64,000 nt of DNA from Serendipita indica DSM 11827 (lineage: Eukaryota; Basidiomycota; Agaricomycetes; Sebacinales; Serendipitaceae): contig CAJVGD010000001.1 of assembly GCA_910890315.1 (NCBI GenBank), positions 2,232,001 through 2,296,000 on the forward strand, in the 5' to 3' direction. Below are positions 50,627-62,565 of the stretch, piece after piece. Below the pieces are notes generated by a model. The model searched no databases. It worked only from the letters and a program-made list of their open reading frames with translations, and was not told the origin of the DNA. Numbering within the stretch: the stretch's first letter is position 1; each line of letters opens with the position of its first letter. The translations under genes and the position numbers were made by a program.

Positions 50627-51817
50627 TTAACGACGCCGGAAGGTGCAGCAACTAAGTGAAAGAAAGAATTAGTGTTTGCGCATCAACAGGAGGCAACGCA
50701 CCTGGCTGTATATGGCACAATGGACGCGACGAGGAGCGCAAAGGCGGCCCATAGCATATAGGGCGCATTTCCCTGTTGTACATTGATGCCGACGGAAATA
50801 CCTTGGTTCTGCAGAAAATGAGTGTCGACCAAAGGGGAGGGATCTGAAATGCTGACCGAGCGTGCGTCGTTGATGGTTTTCGCTTGGCGGATAATGGTGG
50901 ACCAGAGTATGGAAGCCGCAAGAATGAAGATAGCAGATATCATTGCGAGCAATGCTGAAAGGACGAACGTGACGGTCGTCTTGAAGATTCCGCTGGATAA
51001 GCAACAATTGTCAGTTCAGTTGTTCGCTGTCAGACTGGTAGGGTTGCAAGCATACATGAAGAATGCTACTGCGGTGGCAATCGTGGCAATAAATATGAGA
51101 TAAAAGGCGACATTTGTGATTGTCTTGAAATAGCTCGAATTGATAAATTTGTCCACGTCATTGGCGTTTGAGATGAAGAACGTGACCGTGTTGTTGAATC
51201 GTGGCGGGGTGTCGTTGATAATAACCTCAAAGGGTGTAAAAGGATATGCGAGTGAGGACGTTGAGCATGCGCCTTGGACGCCGTTTGTGAGATTGTAGCC
51301 GCAGACGGCATAAATACCCCATGAATAAAGAGGTTCAAGACCCCTTCCTGCTCCGAGCACCCAGTCCGTACTGTTAAACAGGCCCTGTGAGGGATCGCCG
51401 GTGGCGGCTTGCAACGACGCGCTATTTGCGAGCACGAATCAGCGAGGGCTCGTTGAGTGAACGATAAACGGTGCATACCCCAGCGCTGTGACATTCATAT
51501 TGACCTGTTGGAACGCGCTTAGCAGACAGGATTCGACTTGAACCTGAACATACCATCGAAATCGACCTTGGAACACGACCTGGGTTGATTTGGCCGACCT
51601 GAAGGGCGTTTTAGAATACGCAGATTATATTTCTGGTCGCCTTTTGCATACATTGACCATGATGAGCAGGATGAGCGCGACAAAACTGTCCCGACGCCGT
51701 CAGTGTTGTCCGAGGAAATCGACCGACTTGGGCCTGCGCCGCACCGCGCTAGTTGAAGACGTACGAGAAAAGCGACGCAACGCCGATGCAGACCTCTCCC
51801 TTGAGTCGGAGCTGCAT
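50627..51817 (-). CDS. Sur7/PalI-family four-pass membrane protein, copy 1
   Basis: Small tetraspan proteins of this family sit in eisosome-associated plasma membrane domains (Sur7) or in ambient-pH sensing (PalI/Rim9). ATG 51817 reads MQLRLKGEVCIGVASLFS. Short exons then give FVALILLIMVGQINPGRVPR and SMVNMNVTALGASLQAATGD. The extracellular loop contains LEPLYSWGIYAVCGYNLTNG with PFTPFEVIINDTPPRFN. Three more membrane helices follow (NVAFYLIFIATIATAVAFFM, VTFVLSALLAMISAIFILAA, APYMLWAAFALLVASIVPYT). A last intron leads to a short tail ending CTFRRR at TAA 50627. The neighbouring gene shares this design, including the final intron. Confidence 0.75.
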
Positions 51818-51956
51818 ATCGTCGGTTCTTCAAGGACTCGCTTCAGAGAATAAGTGTAGCGTCTAGGTCCAAAGCTCAAAGCGGCTAAACACACGTGACG
51901 TCCAGCCCAAAGTCGGCTCGTCCTCGATTGTACTAAACTAAATACAAAATACAGTT

Positions 51957-53053
51957 CTAAAACCGGCGGAATGTCCGAGAGCTGCGCCCAGCCGTCAGCA
52001 AAGAACACGCGCAAGCCAGGCGGGGAAAGCGCACCTGATTACATACGGCAGCACCGACGCAAGCGAAAACGCAAACGCGGCCCAGGTGAGGTAGAGTGAA
52101 TGCCCAGAATCGACATAGATGCCTGTGCGCGTCTTGTTCGTCGCCTGGACATGCGACACGATCGATGTCCACATACTCGACGCAATCAACAGCGCCACGG
52201 CAGACGCACACGAGAGAATGGCAGCGCACAAAAACGTGAGGGTCGTGCGGATGAGACCACTGTAGAGATAGATCAGTCATGAGCTTCCAGATGCCGGCCA
52301 GGAGCGACCTACAGTGGGATGACAAGAATAGTGGCGAGTGTCGCCATGAATATCAGATAGAATGCGACATGGGACAGCGTGCCCAGATACGGAGAGTCTC
52401 TCAATGGCTTGATGATAAATTCGTTGACTTGCACAAAGTAATTGGGCGGGATGTCGCCCCGGATCGTTTCAAATGGCGTCCATCCAGATGCAAACGTGAC
52501 ATTGCTGCACTGGCCATATGTGCTTGGCTCCAGAATGTACGCGCAATAGCCATACAGTCCCCAGCGGTATTCGTGCCGTAAGCCAAGGGATTGGCCAAGC
52601 GGGGCGTGCTCAGTCGTGTTATACAGGTCGTCATGAATCGAGCTGTTGCCAAAGACGGCGCGCATATCTGGTCTGATGCACTCGTGAATATCATCACTTG
52701 TAAGCTCGAGAGAGAGAATTTTTACCCCAGTGCTTGTAGATTGACCTTGACCTGGTCGAAACAACAACCTCGGGCGTGAGCCTTCCGGACCAAAAACCTG
52801 TACTAGACGTACCATAGCAAGATCCCGTCCCGCACCCGTCGACGCTTGAGATACCTATGAATCGATTGTAAGAACTCAGCTGTAGGCAAAAGCATGAAGA
52901 GGGGTTACATGTATCGCGATTTGAAGAATGAGCGAAAGGATCCTGTCGCAATCAACAGTCTAGCATCCGGCCGGCCGTTTGGAAACGGACTCACGAGCAG
53001 AATGCGCCAATGGCAAGACAATGCGTGCCACGAACGCGTACCCGTTCGCGCAT
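51957..53053 (-). CDS. Sur7/PalI-family four-pass membrane protein, copy 2
   Basis: Tandem relative of the gene at 50627-51817, same strand. ATG 53053 (MRERVRVRGTHCLAIGAFCS) leads to the first membrane segment ILSLILQIAIH, then VSQASTGAGRDLAMVKVNLQ. The loop shows CIRPDMRAVFGNSSIHDDLY, YRWGLYGYCAYILEPSTYGQ and GWTPFETIRGDIPPNYF. The helices LSHVAFYLIFMATLATILVI, TLTFLCAAILSCASAVALLI and LYLTWAAFAFSLASVLPYVI follow. The final intron is in the same place as in copy 1, and the end is SRTFRRF at TAG 51957. The two proteins are similar in order and spacing but quite diverged, so the duplication is old. Junctions in the first 300 bp are the least certain. Confidence 0.7.
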
Positions 53054-53172
53054 GTTGAGGGATTGCTCGCCGTCAAGGTCGGCTCTCCACGTGCACCCGA
53101 GCAATAGTCAAAAAAAACAAGAAGCGACATATATTTCTCGATATCACAATTGACACAAATTTTATCCCATAC

Positions 53173-54833
53173 TTATGTATACGGGCGGTAAGGCCTATCA
53201 CGATAACGGTCCGCAGGAGGGACAGGAGCTCGCGAACGTTCATCAACCGTAGAATAATCTGGAGGAAATCTCCCAGGACCAGGTGTATACCCGGACGGTC
53301 TCTGATATCCGACGTTCTGCGAGCTGCGAGAGCCCGTAGGTTCACGGTACACTGCTGAAGGCGACGCGGACCTCCTCCTAGAAACTTGGGCTCAGTGGTA
53401 GTTGAATATATGAGATGATGACAAACCGGTTGTATGGACGCCCTCCATCATTGTAGTCGCCTACCCGACCGCGCCTGACCGGCGAACGCTCAAAGGCCTG
53501 ATCCCTGACAAAATGAGCCCCCGTACGTCACGAGACCACCGTGTCTTTTGACTTACTTTGTTGGCGGGTAGTGAGAATAGCTCTGGGAAGAAGGAAATAG
53601 CTCTGGTGGCTGAGGATCATATCTGGAGCTAACCCCCGTACGAGAAGGCTGGTTCGGGTATGAATATGCCCTCGAGTCATACGAAGGTGAGTCCCCGTAG
53701 GTTCTCTCATACCCCCTGTCTTGATAAAGCACGCCACGGGATGGCGGTTCCACATGCTGGCGTGGTGCAACATACGAACCCTGGGTACCAGAAGGCCTCC
53801 TATCGTCATAATCATATTGTGAGGGATAATCCCGAATCGTCCCAGTGTCTTGCGCGCTCGAGTAGCGTCGGAAACCTCGTTGCCCCGAGTCTCTCCCAGG
53901 ACCATATCCATCTTCCAGTCGAGGTGTAGTCGCTACACGATTATAGTCACGAGTATCATGCATGGAACTGCCTCGCTGGTATCTATCTGACTCCCGTCGA
54001 TCGCCGTAGCCAGAATCTCTGCCGCGATCATGCCAGTCACGAGGGGGTCTACCAATACAAATAGTTGAGACCCTCTTTAAAGTCGTGGTTATTTCGCTTA
54101 CATAACGCCTTGGTGGTGAGGGCATTCTCTGCATGGTACTAAGACACCGTTGATAGTCAAAGAAATTGGCATTACCTTGCCCAATGACCGTGGTTACCGC
54201 ACTTGAAGCACGCCCCAGGTTCAACCAGGGATTTAGACCCAGTTTTGTTGGTTCCGTGAGCGGGTGCAACGCGAATGGTATTGCCTAGGAATGAGCCACC
54301 GTTGTAAGTTTTGGCTGCCTCCTCTGCCGCTTGACGAGAATCAAATGCCTGACATCGCATTGGACCAATATGTCGACAGGGGTTGCCATGAGACGTACCA
54401 CAAAGCCATAACCAGTTCTATCAAGACCGGATGATGCGGATGATCAGAGGATGAACGACAACGAGTGTGTGCCAAGAAACCGCCCACTTTAGCTCTATAG
54501 ATTTGATCACACCAAACTCCTTGAAGCAATCTTGAAGGTCTGCCTCGCGCGTGTCATCAGGCAAGTTGCCGACGTATACCTTGTTGGCAAGCTGACGAGG
54601 TACGAGCAGCGGCACAGAGCGGGCGTCAACAACATGGAAAAGAGAGTAGATGAAGAAGAACAAAGTCTGTCGACCAGGAGGGAAACCTCGCTAAGCACCT
54701 TGATATCTGTGCCCGGTAGAGACGCGTCGTTGGGCTCGTTTTGCTGTTCGCGAATAGACAACTGTTGCTCGTCCTTTGGAGTCGCATTCTCGATCACCCT
54801 TTGCGTCTCCTGTGATTTTGTGTCAGAACTCAT
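53173..54833 (-). CDS. RRM plus CCHC zinc-knuckle RNA-binding protein (9G8/RSZ-like)
   Basis: Nuclear pre-mRNA-binding protein of the SR type. ATG 54833 opens MSSDTKSQETQRVIENATPK. The RRM begins with RNP2 (KVYVGNLPDDTREADLQDCF) and FGVIKSIELK; the next exon supplies RNP1-like YGFVEFDSRQAAEEAAKTYN and FLGNTIRVAPAHG. A CCHC knuckle follows (CFKCGNHGHWARECPH). The rest is a long Arg/Tyr/Ser/Asp-rich tail (DWHDRGRDSGYGDRRESDRY) ending RYRDRPYRPYT at TAA 53173. RRM plus one knuckle is the architecture of SRSF7/9G8 and plant RSZ proteins. The tail is richer in Tyr and Asp than a classical RS domain. Its ATG is 38 bp from the MTR4 ATG. Confidence 0.82.
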
Positions 54834-54871
54834 GGTGGAGTTGGTGTTCAGCTTTTTGGACTGCTGCCACC
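54834..54871. promoter_or_regulatory. 38 bp divergent inter-ATG gap
   Basis: The start codons of the RRM/knuckle gene and MTR4 are separated by 38 bp, the shortest divergent gap in the window. Confidence 0.6.
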
Positions 54872-57800
54872 ATGTCCTCTGACAATCGAAAACGTAAAGC
54901 TAGCGCGCAAAACGGTCACACGGATAGGAAAAGGCCGAAGCTTGACTCTCCTAAGCCATTGGTTCTCGACGAGTTCGAAACAGAGGCCCAACGAGAGGTC
55001 GACGCAAGTGCTGGTCTAACGGGGGCAGAGATCGTTGCTGGATCCAAAATCTCACTCAGTCATCAAGAAAGTTGCGCCTAGCTACCAAATCAGATTCATA
55101 ATGACTCCCCCGTGCAGGTTCGCCATCAAGTCGCAGTCCCTCCAGGTTACAATTACGTCCCGATTTCGACGCATGAACCAGATAGTAACCCGGCACGGAC
55201 GTATCCATTCAAACTCGACCCATTCCAAGAGGTCTCTATTCACGCCATTCAACGCAATGAGTCTGTACTAGTTTCGGCCCATACTAGTGCTGGAAAAACT
55301 GTCGTTGCCGAGTATGCAGTCGCTCAGTGTCTTCGCAGCAAGCAGAGAGTGATTTATACGAGCCCTATCAAGGTGTGTAAGGTGTTCGCCACTCAAAAAA
55401 ATAGCCACTAAGCATTCCCAGGCCTTGAGCAATCAAAAATATCGAGAACTACTCAAGGATTTTGGTGATGTCGGACTGATGACGGGCGATGTCACTTTAA
55501 ACCCAAATGCGTCGTGTCTTGTTATGACAACCGAAGTACATTCATCCTCGATTCATCGAAAATCCTTACTTATGTGTGACCAGATTCTTCGCTCTATGTT
55601 ATACCGTGGATCCGAGGTCGTTCGTGAGGTGGCTTGGGTCATCTTTGATGAAATCCATTATATGCGCGATAAAGGTAGGCATAAATGTGGCTTTCATACG
55701 ATAGAGACTTAGGCCAGGATAGAAAGAGGTGTCGTATGGGAAGAGACGCTTATTCTTCTACCGAAGACGGTTCATTTTGTATTTCTCTCAGCAACCATCC
55801 CCAACGCCAAACAGTTTGCTGAATGGATCTCCAAGGTTCATGAGCAGCCTTGTCATGTCGTTTACACGGACTTTCGGCCAACCCCTTTACAACACTACCT
55901 TTTCCCTGTCGGAGGTGAAGGAATATACTTGGTCGTCAACGAACGGAGCGAGTTTCGCGAGGACAATTTTCAGAAGGCCATGGGCTTACTATCGGATCTT
56001 TCTGGGGAAGACCCTTCCAGTATAACATCTGGGGCGGGCAGACAGGGCAAATCAAGAAAAGGGGGGCAGAAAGGTTCGTCGGCTTCACGCAGTGGACAAA
56101 TCCGGTGACGTCTATCAGGCGTGGCGGACATTTACAAGATTGTCAAGATGATCATGACCAAGGGGTACAATCCCGTTATCGTCTTTTCGTTCAGCAAGCG
56201 AGATTGCGAGTCGAATGCACTTATGATGGCCAAGCTCGAACTCAACTCGGTAGAAGAGCAAGATATGGTGTCAAAGGTCTTTACGAATGCCGTTAGCGGA
56301 CTTTCAGAGGACGATCGCAATCTCCCCCAAGTCGAACACTTACTTCCTCTGCTGCGGCGCGGTATTGGTATCCATCACGGCGGGCTTCTTCCAATCCTGA
56401 AGGAACTGATCGAAATCCTCTTCCAGGAAGGGCTCATCAAGGTTTTATTTGCAACGGAAACCTTCTCGATAGGTCTCAATATGCCTGCCAAAACGGTTGT
56501 GTTCACATCAGTTCGCAAATTTGACGGTCACGACTTCCGGACCATATCATCTGGTGAGTATATCCAGATGTCAGGGCGGGCCGGAAGACGTGGACTGGAC
56601 GACCGCGGGGTTGTTATCATGATGGTCGATAAAAAGCTTGATCCAGAAGCAGCCAAAACAATGGTGAAAGGCGAGGCTGATCGCCTCGATTCGGCCTTTC
56701 ACCTAAGTTACAACATGATCCTCAATCTGATGAGAGTTGAAGGAGTGAGCCCAGAATACATGCTCGAACACTGCTTCTTTCAGTTCCAAAACAGCGCGTC
56801 AGTTCCCCAGCTCGAACAAGGTAGAGTTGATCACTTGTTGACCTTACACAGCTGAGCCAATCTAGAACTGGCTCTGGCGCAGGAGCGGTACGAGAATATA
56901 CATGTACCTGACGAGGAGTCCGTTGGAGAATACTATGAACTGCGAAAGCATATGGAGAACCTAGAAAAGGACTTTCATGCGGTCATCACACATCCAAGCC
57001 ATATTCTACCATTCCTTCAACCTGGACGGCTCGTCCAAATCAAGCATGGCTTCCTGGACTTTGGATGGGGAGTAGTTGTCAACTTCTCGAAAAAGGCACC
57101 GCCGAAGGTGGGTCGTGAAAGGTCCATGATCATTTCGCTCAATGATTCACAGGGACGCATTTTGTCATCTAACGATGATGATTCGAACGCGCAATCGCAG
57201 TACATCGTTGATGTACTGCTTTCGTGCGCCCGATCATCAGGTGCGGATGCCCGGCAACTCGATGACTTACTTCCTGCACCAAAAGATGCGTCAGGCTCCG
57301 CGTCGGTTATTCAAGTCGTGCCTGTGCTCCTGTCCACGGTGTATTCTATCAGTCATTTAAGGATCCACCTGCCTAAAGACCTCCGGCCGGAACCTAGCCG
57401 CGAAACTGCCTGGAAGGCAGTCAGAGAGATACAAAGAAGATGGCCTTCATCCATACCCCTTTTGGATCCTGTAGAAAATATGGACATCAAGGATCGAGGC
57501 TTTTTAGAGCTCATAGAGGTGAGTGATCGCCAACAAAGGACGCGCACATTTAATACCAGTAGAAAATGAAAATCCTCGATGAACGCATCTCCCAGCATCC
57601 ACTGGCTCTCGATCCAAATCTACCTCTGCGGTACGATGCTTTTGCCCAGAAGGAAGAGGCGCAAGCCAAAATACGTGCCCTACGGAAACGGATCCAAGTG
57701 GCACACGATATCATGCAATTAGAGGAGCTGAAGTGTCGGAAGCGCGTGTTACGGCGCCTCGGGTTCTCGGATCCATCAGACGTCGTCGAGATGAAAGGGC

Positions 57801-58410
57801 GCGTCGCGTGTGAAATCTCTACTGGTGATGAGTTGCTTCTTACAGAGATGATCTTCGAAGGTATCTTCAACACCCTATCGCCAGAACAATGCGCAGCGCT
57901 TCTAAGTTGCTTTGTCTTTGGTGAAAAGGTGCGCATACGGGATGTCATAGGACCCAATGACTGACCCAAAATGCAGAGCTCACAGCAAGTGAAGCTCAAG
58001 GAGGAGCTTGCGAGCCCGCTACGTTCAATGCAGGAGATCGCGCGCAAGATTGCAAAGGTCTCCAAGGAGTCGAAGCTAGACATTGTCGAGGCGGACTACG
58101 TCGCGCAGTTCAAAGTAGAACTGATGGACGCGGTCATGCAATGGTGTCGGGGAGCCAAATTCTCAGAGATTTGCAAGGTCAACAACATACCTTACTGGGA
58201 ACTCATACATACTGACCCCACTAAAAGCTGACAGACCAGTTCGAAGGAACAATCATTCGCGCCTTCCGACGACTTCAGGAACTTATTCGGCAGATGACAG
58301 CCGCTGCTAAAGCTATCGGTAACTCGGACTTGGAAAAGAAGTTTATAGATTCCCTGGCCTTGCTGGAACGTCAAAACTCGGTAATCTTTTGCTCGTCCCT
58401 ATACTTATAG
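54872..58410 (+). CDS. MTR4: Ski2-like DExH RNA helicase MTR4
   Basis: Unwinds RNA for the nuclear exosome, alone or in TRAMP. ATG 54872 ([20 protein letters not shown]) starts a basic N-terminus, then [17 protein letters not shown]. The helicase core has [20 protein letters not shown], Walker [40 protein letters not shown] and FSFSKRDCE. Also present are [40 protein letters not shown] and [17 protein letters not shown]. The stalk/KOW arch lies at about 56950-57550 ([20 protein letters not shown]). The helical end contains [12 protein letters not shown] and [14 protein letters not shown] at TAG 58410. A 45 bp intron near 56070-56115 removes an apparent in-frame stop. About eight introns in all. 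Confidence 0.93.
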
Positions 58411-58499
58411 GTCCTTTATGGATGCATGCCCAGGCTATTGTTAGGTTGTCTAATGACTAGGGTAATCACAATAAGCAAGGAAACATGATTCAAACACTG
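58411..58499. other. 3' flank of MTR4
   Basis: Short AT-rich stretch between the helicase stop and the transposable element. The exact element border is not visible. Confidence 0.4.
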
Positions 58500-61400
58500 A
58501 GTAATCATACCTAAGATGAGGTGTTCAACCATCTGCCACCCTGAAAGCAAAATGCCTCTCAATTGCAACTGACAAACCTGCCACCCTAACTTTCCACTTA
58601 ATTATATTATTGTCAACAGATAACACACCTTATGACCAACATGTCAGCATCTAGTGCACTGTACTTTGAACTGAAATGTTTGCTAAATAACCAAAACGTG
58701 TGAAAAAATGCAGAGAAATTTAGGAATAGTCTCAAAGTATCATGGAGCATTTTGTAGCAATTCATGGGAAGAAATGGAGGAGAAATGACCATAGACAAAG
58801 TCATAAAAATACTTCAACACTCCATCCTGATGAGGCCAATCATCACCTATACATGTAATCCCGGCATCTTGACACAGTTTTCAAACTTGACTCGATCTAG
58901 AGCCTTGGTGAAAATATCTGTAGTCATTTCATGAGCTGAAATACAGGAGACACTTCACCATGCTCCACAGACTCCCTGAGTGCATGATAAATGGGATTGA
59001 TGTATTTCATGCGGCTTTGGTGCTCTGGATTCTTAGCTGCAGTAATAGATATCTGGTGGTTTCATGTGAATGGTCTTGTCCAAGTCAGCATTGAGGAAGG
59101 CAGTGGTGATGTTCGGTGAGTCGCATTCCATGTCTCGAGCGACCACCAATACAAAGATAACGCGTACTACTGAAAGTCGAATGATTGGTGCAATGTGTTG
59201 GAATTGGTTGCTTCAGTGCTCTAGCTAGGTCGGTAATTTGTACATACTTGTTTTTCGAGTCATGATCTCTCCCACTACTTCAAGCCTTTGTCAGCATCAC
59301 TGCAACACAATGTTGTCAAAGAAATACCATCCAGGACGCTGACTGAACCCTTGAGCAACAAATCGAGCTTTGAAACGTTCCACAGACACCTTGAGAACAA
59401 ACCTCGAGCCAACAGTAATTCAGCTCATTTCCACGTTTCGTTCTCTGTGTGAGCACAGATCTCATCCAGACTTGCTGCAAGCCACTGGTCGCGAGCTAGA
59501 AACGCCACTACCTACCTCTTGAAATGAGGGAGACTCAGGACCTTTGGTCGTTGCAACATGTACATACTCGAGCCTGATCAAGAGTAAAGTCCACTTTCAC
59601 CAATACTCTTCGCTTGATGCAGAATAAGTCGGTCATCAGATGGGCTGTCAGGCAGAATACTGGTTCTGAAGGTGAATGAAGTGGCAATGGGTTTGGAGAG
59701 ACATGTGAGTTTTGAGATCTTTTCACTGGGATTTCAATCGGGGCTGTAGAAAACTGTGCAATGCGTCGGCAACGTTTGTCTGGCTTAGGTGCAGATGTAA
59801 AATGCTGTCTTCTGCCCAAATGTCATCTCTTGAGCGTATGAACTCCTTACTGATTAAATTCCAAAATCGCCAAGCCTTGTGCTCGGTTTCATAGTGTCAA
59901 CTTTCCATCTCGCTGATCTTTTTGTACATGCGAACAGGCTATGCATCCCCAGGTGGATATGTAAGTCACTGAAGGTTTTGATTTTTGCCAGAGCTAGTAA
60001 GGGTGTAGTCTCAAGTGCAATGAATCGAGAAAATTGATTTACGATGTGTATGAAAGCATTTGCAACCTCACTCCAACAGCAATCAGGTAGGCCAGATTGA
60101 GACGGCAGAGTGACCACACCATCGCCTATATCACGATTGGCACGTTCTGTAATGCCATTCTGTTGTAAAATGGTACGTGTGGTGTGTTGATGCTGAATAC
60201 CATTGAACTTGGTGGTTATCACAATTGTCAGACATAAACTCGCCACCTTTGTCATCTCTACCGCTTCCCAGACTTGGTCTGAGTACGCATGGAACTCTGG
60301 AGAGTGGTATGAACATGCTGGAGTGGCTCAATGGAGCAAGTAGCTCATGGGGGAATGATAAACGTGAGTGTTTTCCCGCAATGTAAGCAGGGCAAAGTTA
60401 ATCTGAATTTGCTGATGACTCAATAACAATGTCTTTGATTGCTCCAGACTTGTATGCTTAGTCTACAGTGTCATGACTGCGGTGACAGGCTTGAATGCGC
60501 CATGTTTCAAGCGTGAGTGGTGCTACAAATTGGGGCCTAAGAAGATGCAGGAGCGATGGGAAGTATGCGACCATTTAGAGAGGCTGCATAGTTACTCCCT
60601 ACACTTGCTATGAAGAGGACATTGCCGCATTGAGAGTGAAACACCATTTCTTTTCCACTGGATGCTGGCATCAACTCCATGCTTCGTAAATAAATGTTGC
60701 AGTAGTGCTAGCAGAAGCTTGTAGTGGGGAAGATATCATGATTCAAAGAAAGCAAGTATGTACAAACATATCGATCTAGCTGGAGGCCTACATGGACATC
60801 AATCTCTCGCTCAAACCAAACATTACCAACATCTTTTCGAAAACAGTATTAAGCAATCACCTAAGCGAATTGGTACAGGATAGAGTTTCACATCATGTAT
60901 TCATTTCTTGTGTGGTGTCATATGGCTTGTGGTGCCATGGTGGATTCCAATGTGTATTAGTAGGTGTGGAATGTGAAGAATGAGGGCGACTTGCAGCTCC
61001 AGTACACTCTGCGACTACTTCTGCTGTCCCTTGCTCTTCTTATTGCTCTCCTGTGGCTCTGGTCATGGATCGACAAGCTTCTGTATTATGCGTCTTGGTT
61101 TTGCACCAGTCACAGAACTTTGCTGTGGGCGGCGTAGATGTGGCAATGAGAGCTGCTTCACTGAAATCTGATGTGCGTGTATCATCTCGTATCTGGTCAG
61201 CATGTACAGCACTGAGGACATCATCTTTACTGATAGTGGGACAAATGTTGGTTCGAAGGGTGCTATAGGAATCACCCATAGCCTGAATAAGTCCTATCGC
61301 AAACAATTCGTTGTTGAGCGTTGCGAAGCTGAAACTAGTGTCCTGCAGGCTGATGAATCGAGAGTGTGCCTCAGAAGCCTGGGCATCTCGTCCAGCATAA

Positions 61401-62300
61401 CGAATAAGCAGCCCAGTAGCACACTTGGCATCCTTGCTGTATTCTGCAGCCTCTGGTGTTGTCAAGTCTGTTGGCTGTACTCTGCTACCAGAGATGATGC
61501 CCCAGAGGCTACGAGCAGCCAGCTCCCCGCACCTACACAGACCACTGCGGCCAGTTGGCAGCGAAAAGCGGTGCAATGTCAACTTTTAAATTTTCAGACA
61601 TTGAAAAATAGTTGAATTGGAGCTTTGTGACGTGTATATGGCGGGTGAAAGTGTGCTCGAGTGAAGTGCCAAAGGACTATGCAGACAGCCGGTTGCTAAG
61701 CAAGATGCGGGAAGTGTGTTGGTGGAGGATGGTGACAGAGCACGAAGAAATGGTCGAGGCAGCACAGTTCAACTATGAATGAATAGCGTCGCTTGAAAGC
61801 TTTTAGTTTCAGATCCGCGCGATTTGGATGAACTTTGGTGACTGGAAATGAATACTGTACCGGTCAAACCAGTAATAGGAAGCGTGCGAATAGACTTTGT
61901 ATGCTTGGTGAGCAATATGTGGAGCCTGGTCGGCAATTTTCGTGGCGATCCAAAGTGTGGTAAGATGATGAAGATGAAATCTAGGCCACATGGCTTATAA
62001 CCGCTTTAAGCAAAGCTTCTAGTTACTGGCGGCAGAAAAGTAGTGAGCAAAGCAGCAAATGTAGTGAGCTATTTGTGAGCCTACATACCTGGAGACAGAA
62101 AAGTAGTGAGCAAACCAGTGGGCTGTCACCACCTGCCACCATTCTAAACCAGAATGTGTAGAAAAACGCAGAGAAATTGAGGAATGATCTCGGCATACTA
62201 TGGAGTATTTTAGAGTAAATTATGGGGGGAATGGAGGAGAAGTGACCATGGGAAAAGTCAGAAAAATACTTTTGTTAACCCTCTTCATAACTAATCACCC
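58500..62300 (-). mobile_element. Ty1/Copia-type LTR retroelement, old and broken
   Basis: A minus-strand fossil with Copia order. A gag-like part lies at about 61040-61600 (UBN2-type with a cysteine knuckle), an integrase core at about 59850-60340, and an RNase H-like end near 58850-59170. The reverse transcriptase part between them is poorly recognisable. Similar segments at about 58690-58830 and 62150-62290, in the same orientation, look like remains of the two LTRs and differ at roughly a quarter of sites by eye. No long open frame spans any domain; there are many interruptions, at least ten. The element is therefore clearly dead and old. Ends are approximate and no target-site duplication was found. 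Confidence 0.75.
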
Positions 62301-62565
62301 TTAGGTCTCCTGCTTGTTATCTCTATTGTGTACTGTTTAGTGTGCAACAAGTCCTCTGGGTGTAGACAACTATCATCTGTTCTTAATTCCAATGCTTTTG
62401 AAAATGCTCAGTAACGCTTGAGCTCATCATTAGTCTCCAGTGACGTTTGTGGCCTTCATGGTCAACAGACATCATTGCCTAAAATCTGTGATCCGTGTCT
62501 TATCATTGTGACTCAGAGCAGGCGAATGGATCGATTACATAGGTTTGGCAATATCATAGCCCTGG
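62301..62565. other. Intergenic sequence right of the LTR element
   Basis: About 265 bp, AT-rich, with no recognised feature. It may include a little more LTR-derived sequence and the 3' UTR of the next gene. Confidence 0.35.

Noticed and set aside
56070-56120. In-frame stop inside MTR4 suggesting a broken gene
   Set aside because: A 45 bp GT-AG intron covers the stop and joins the two conserved sides in frame.
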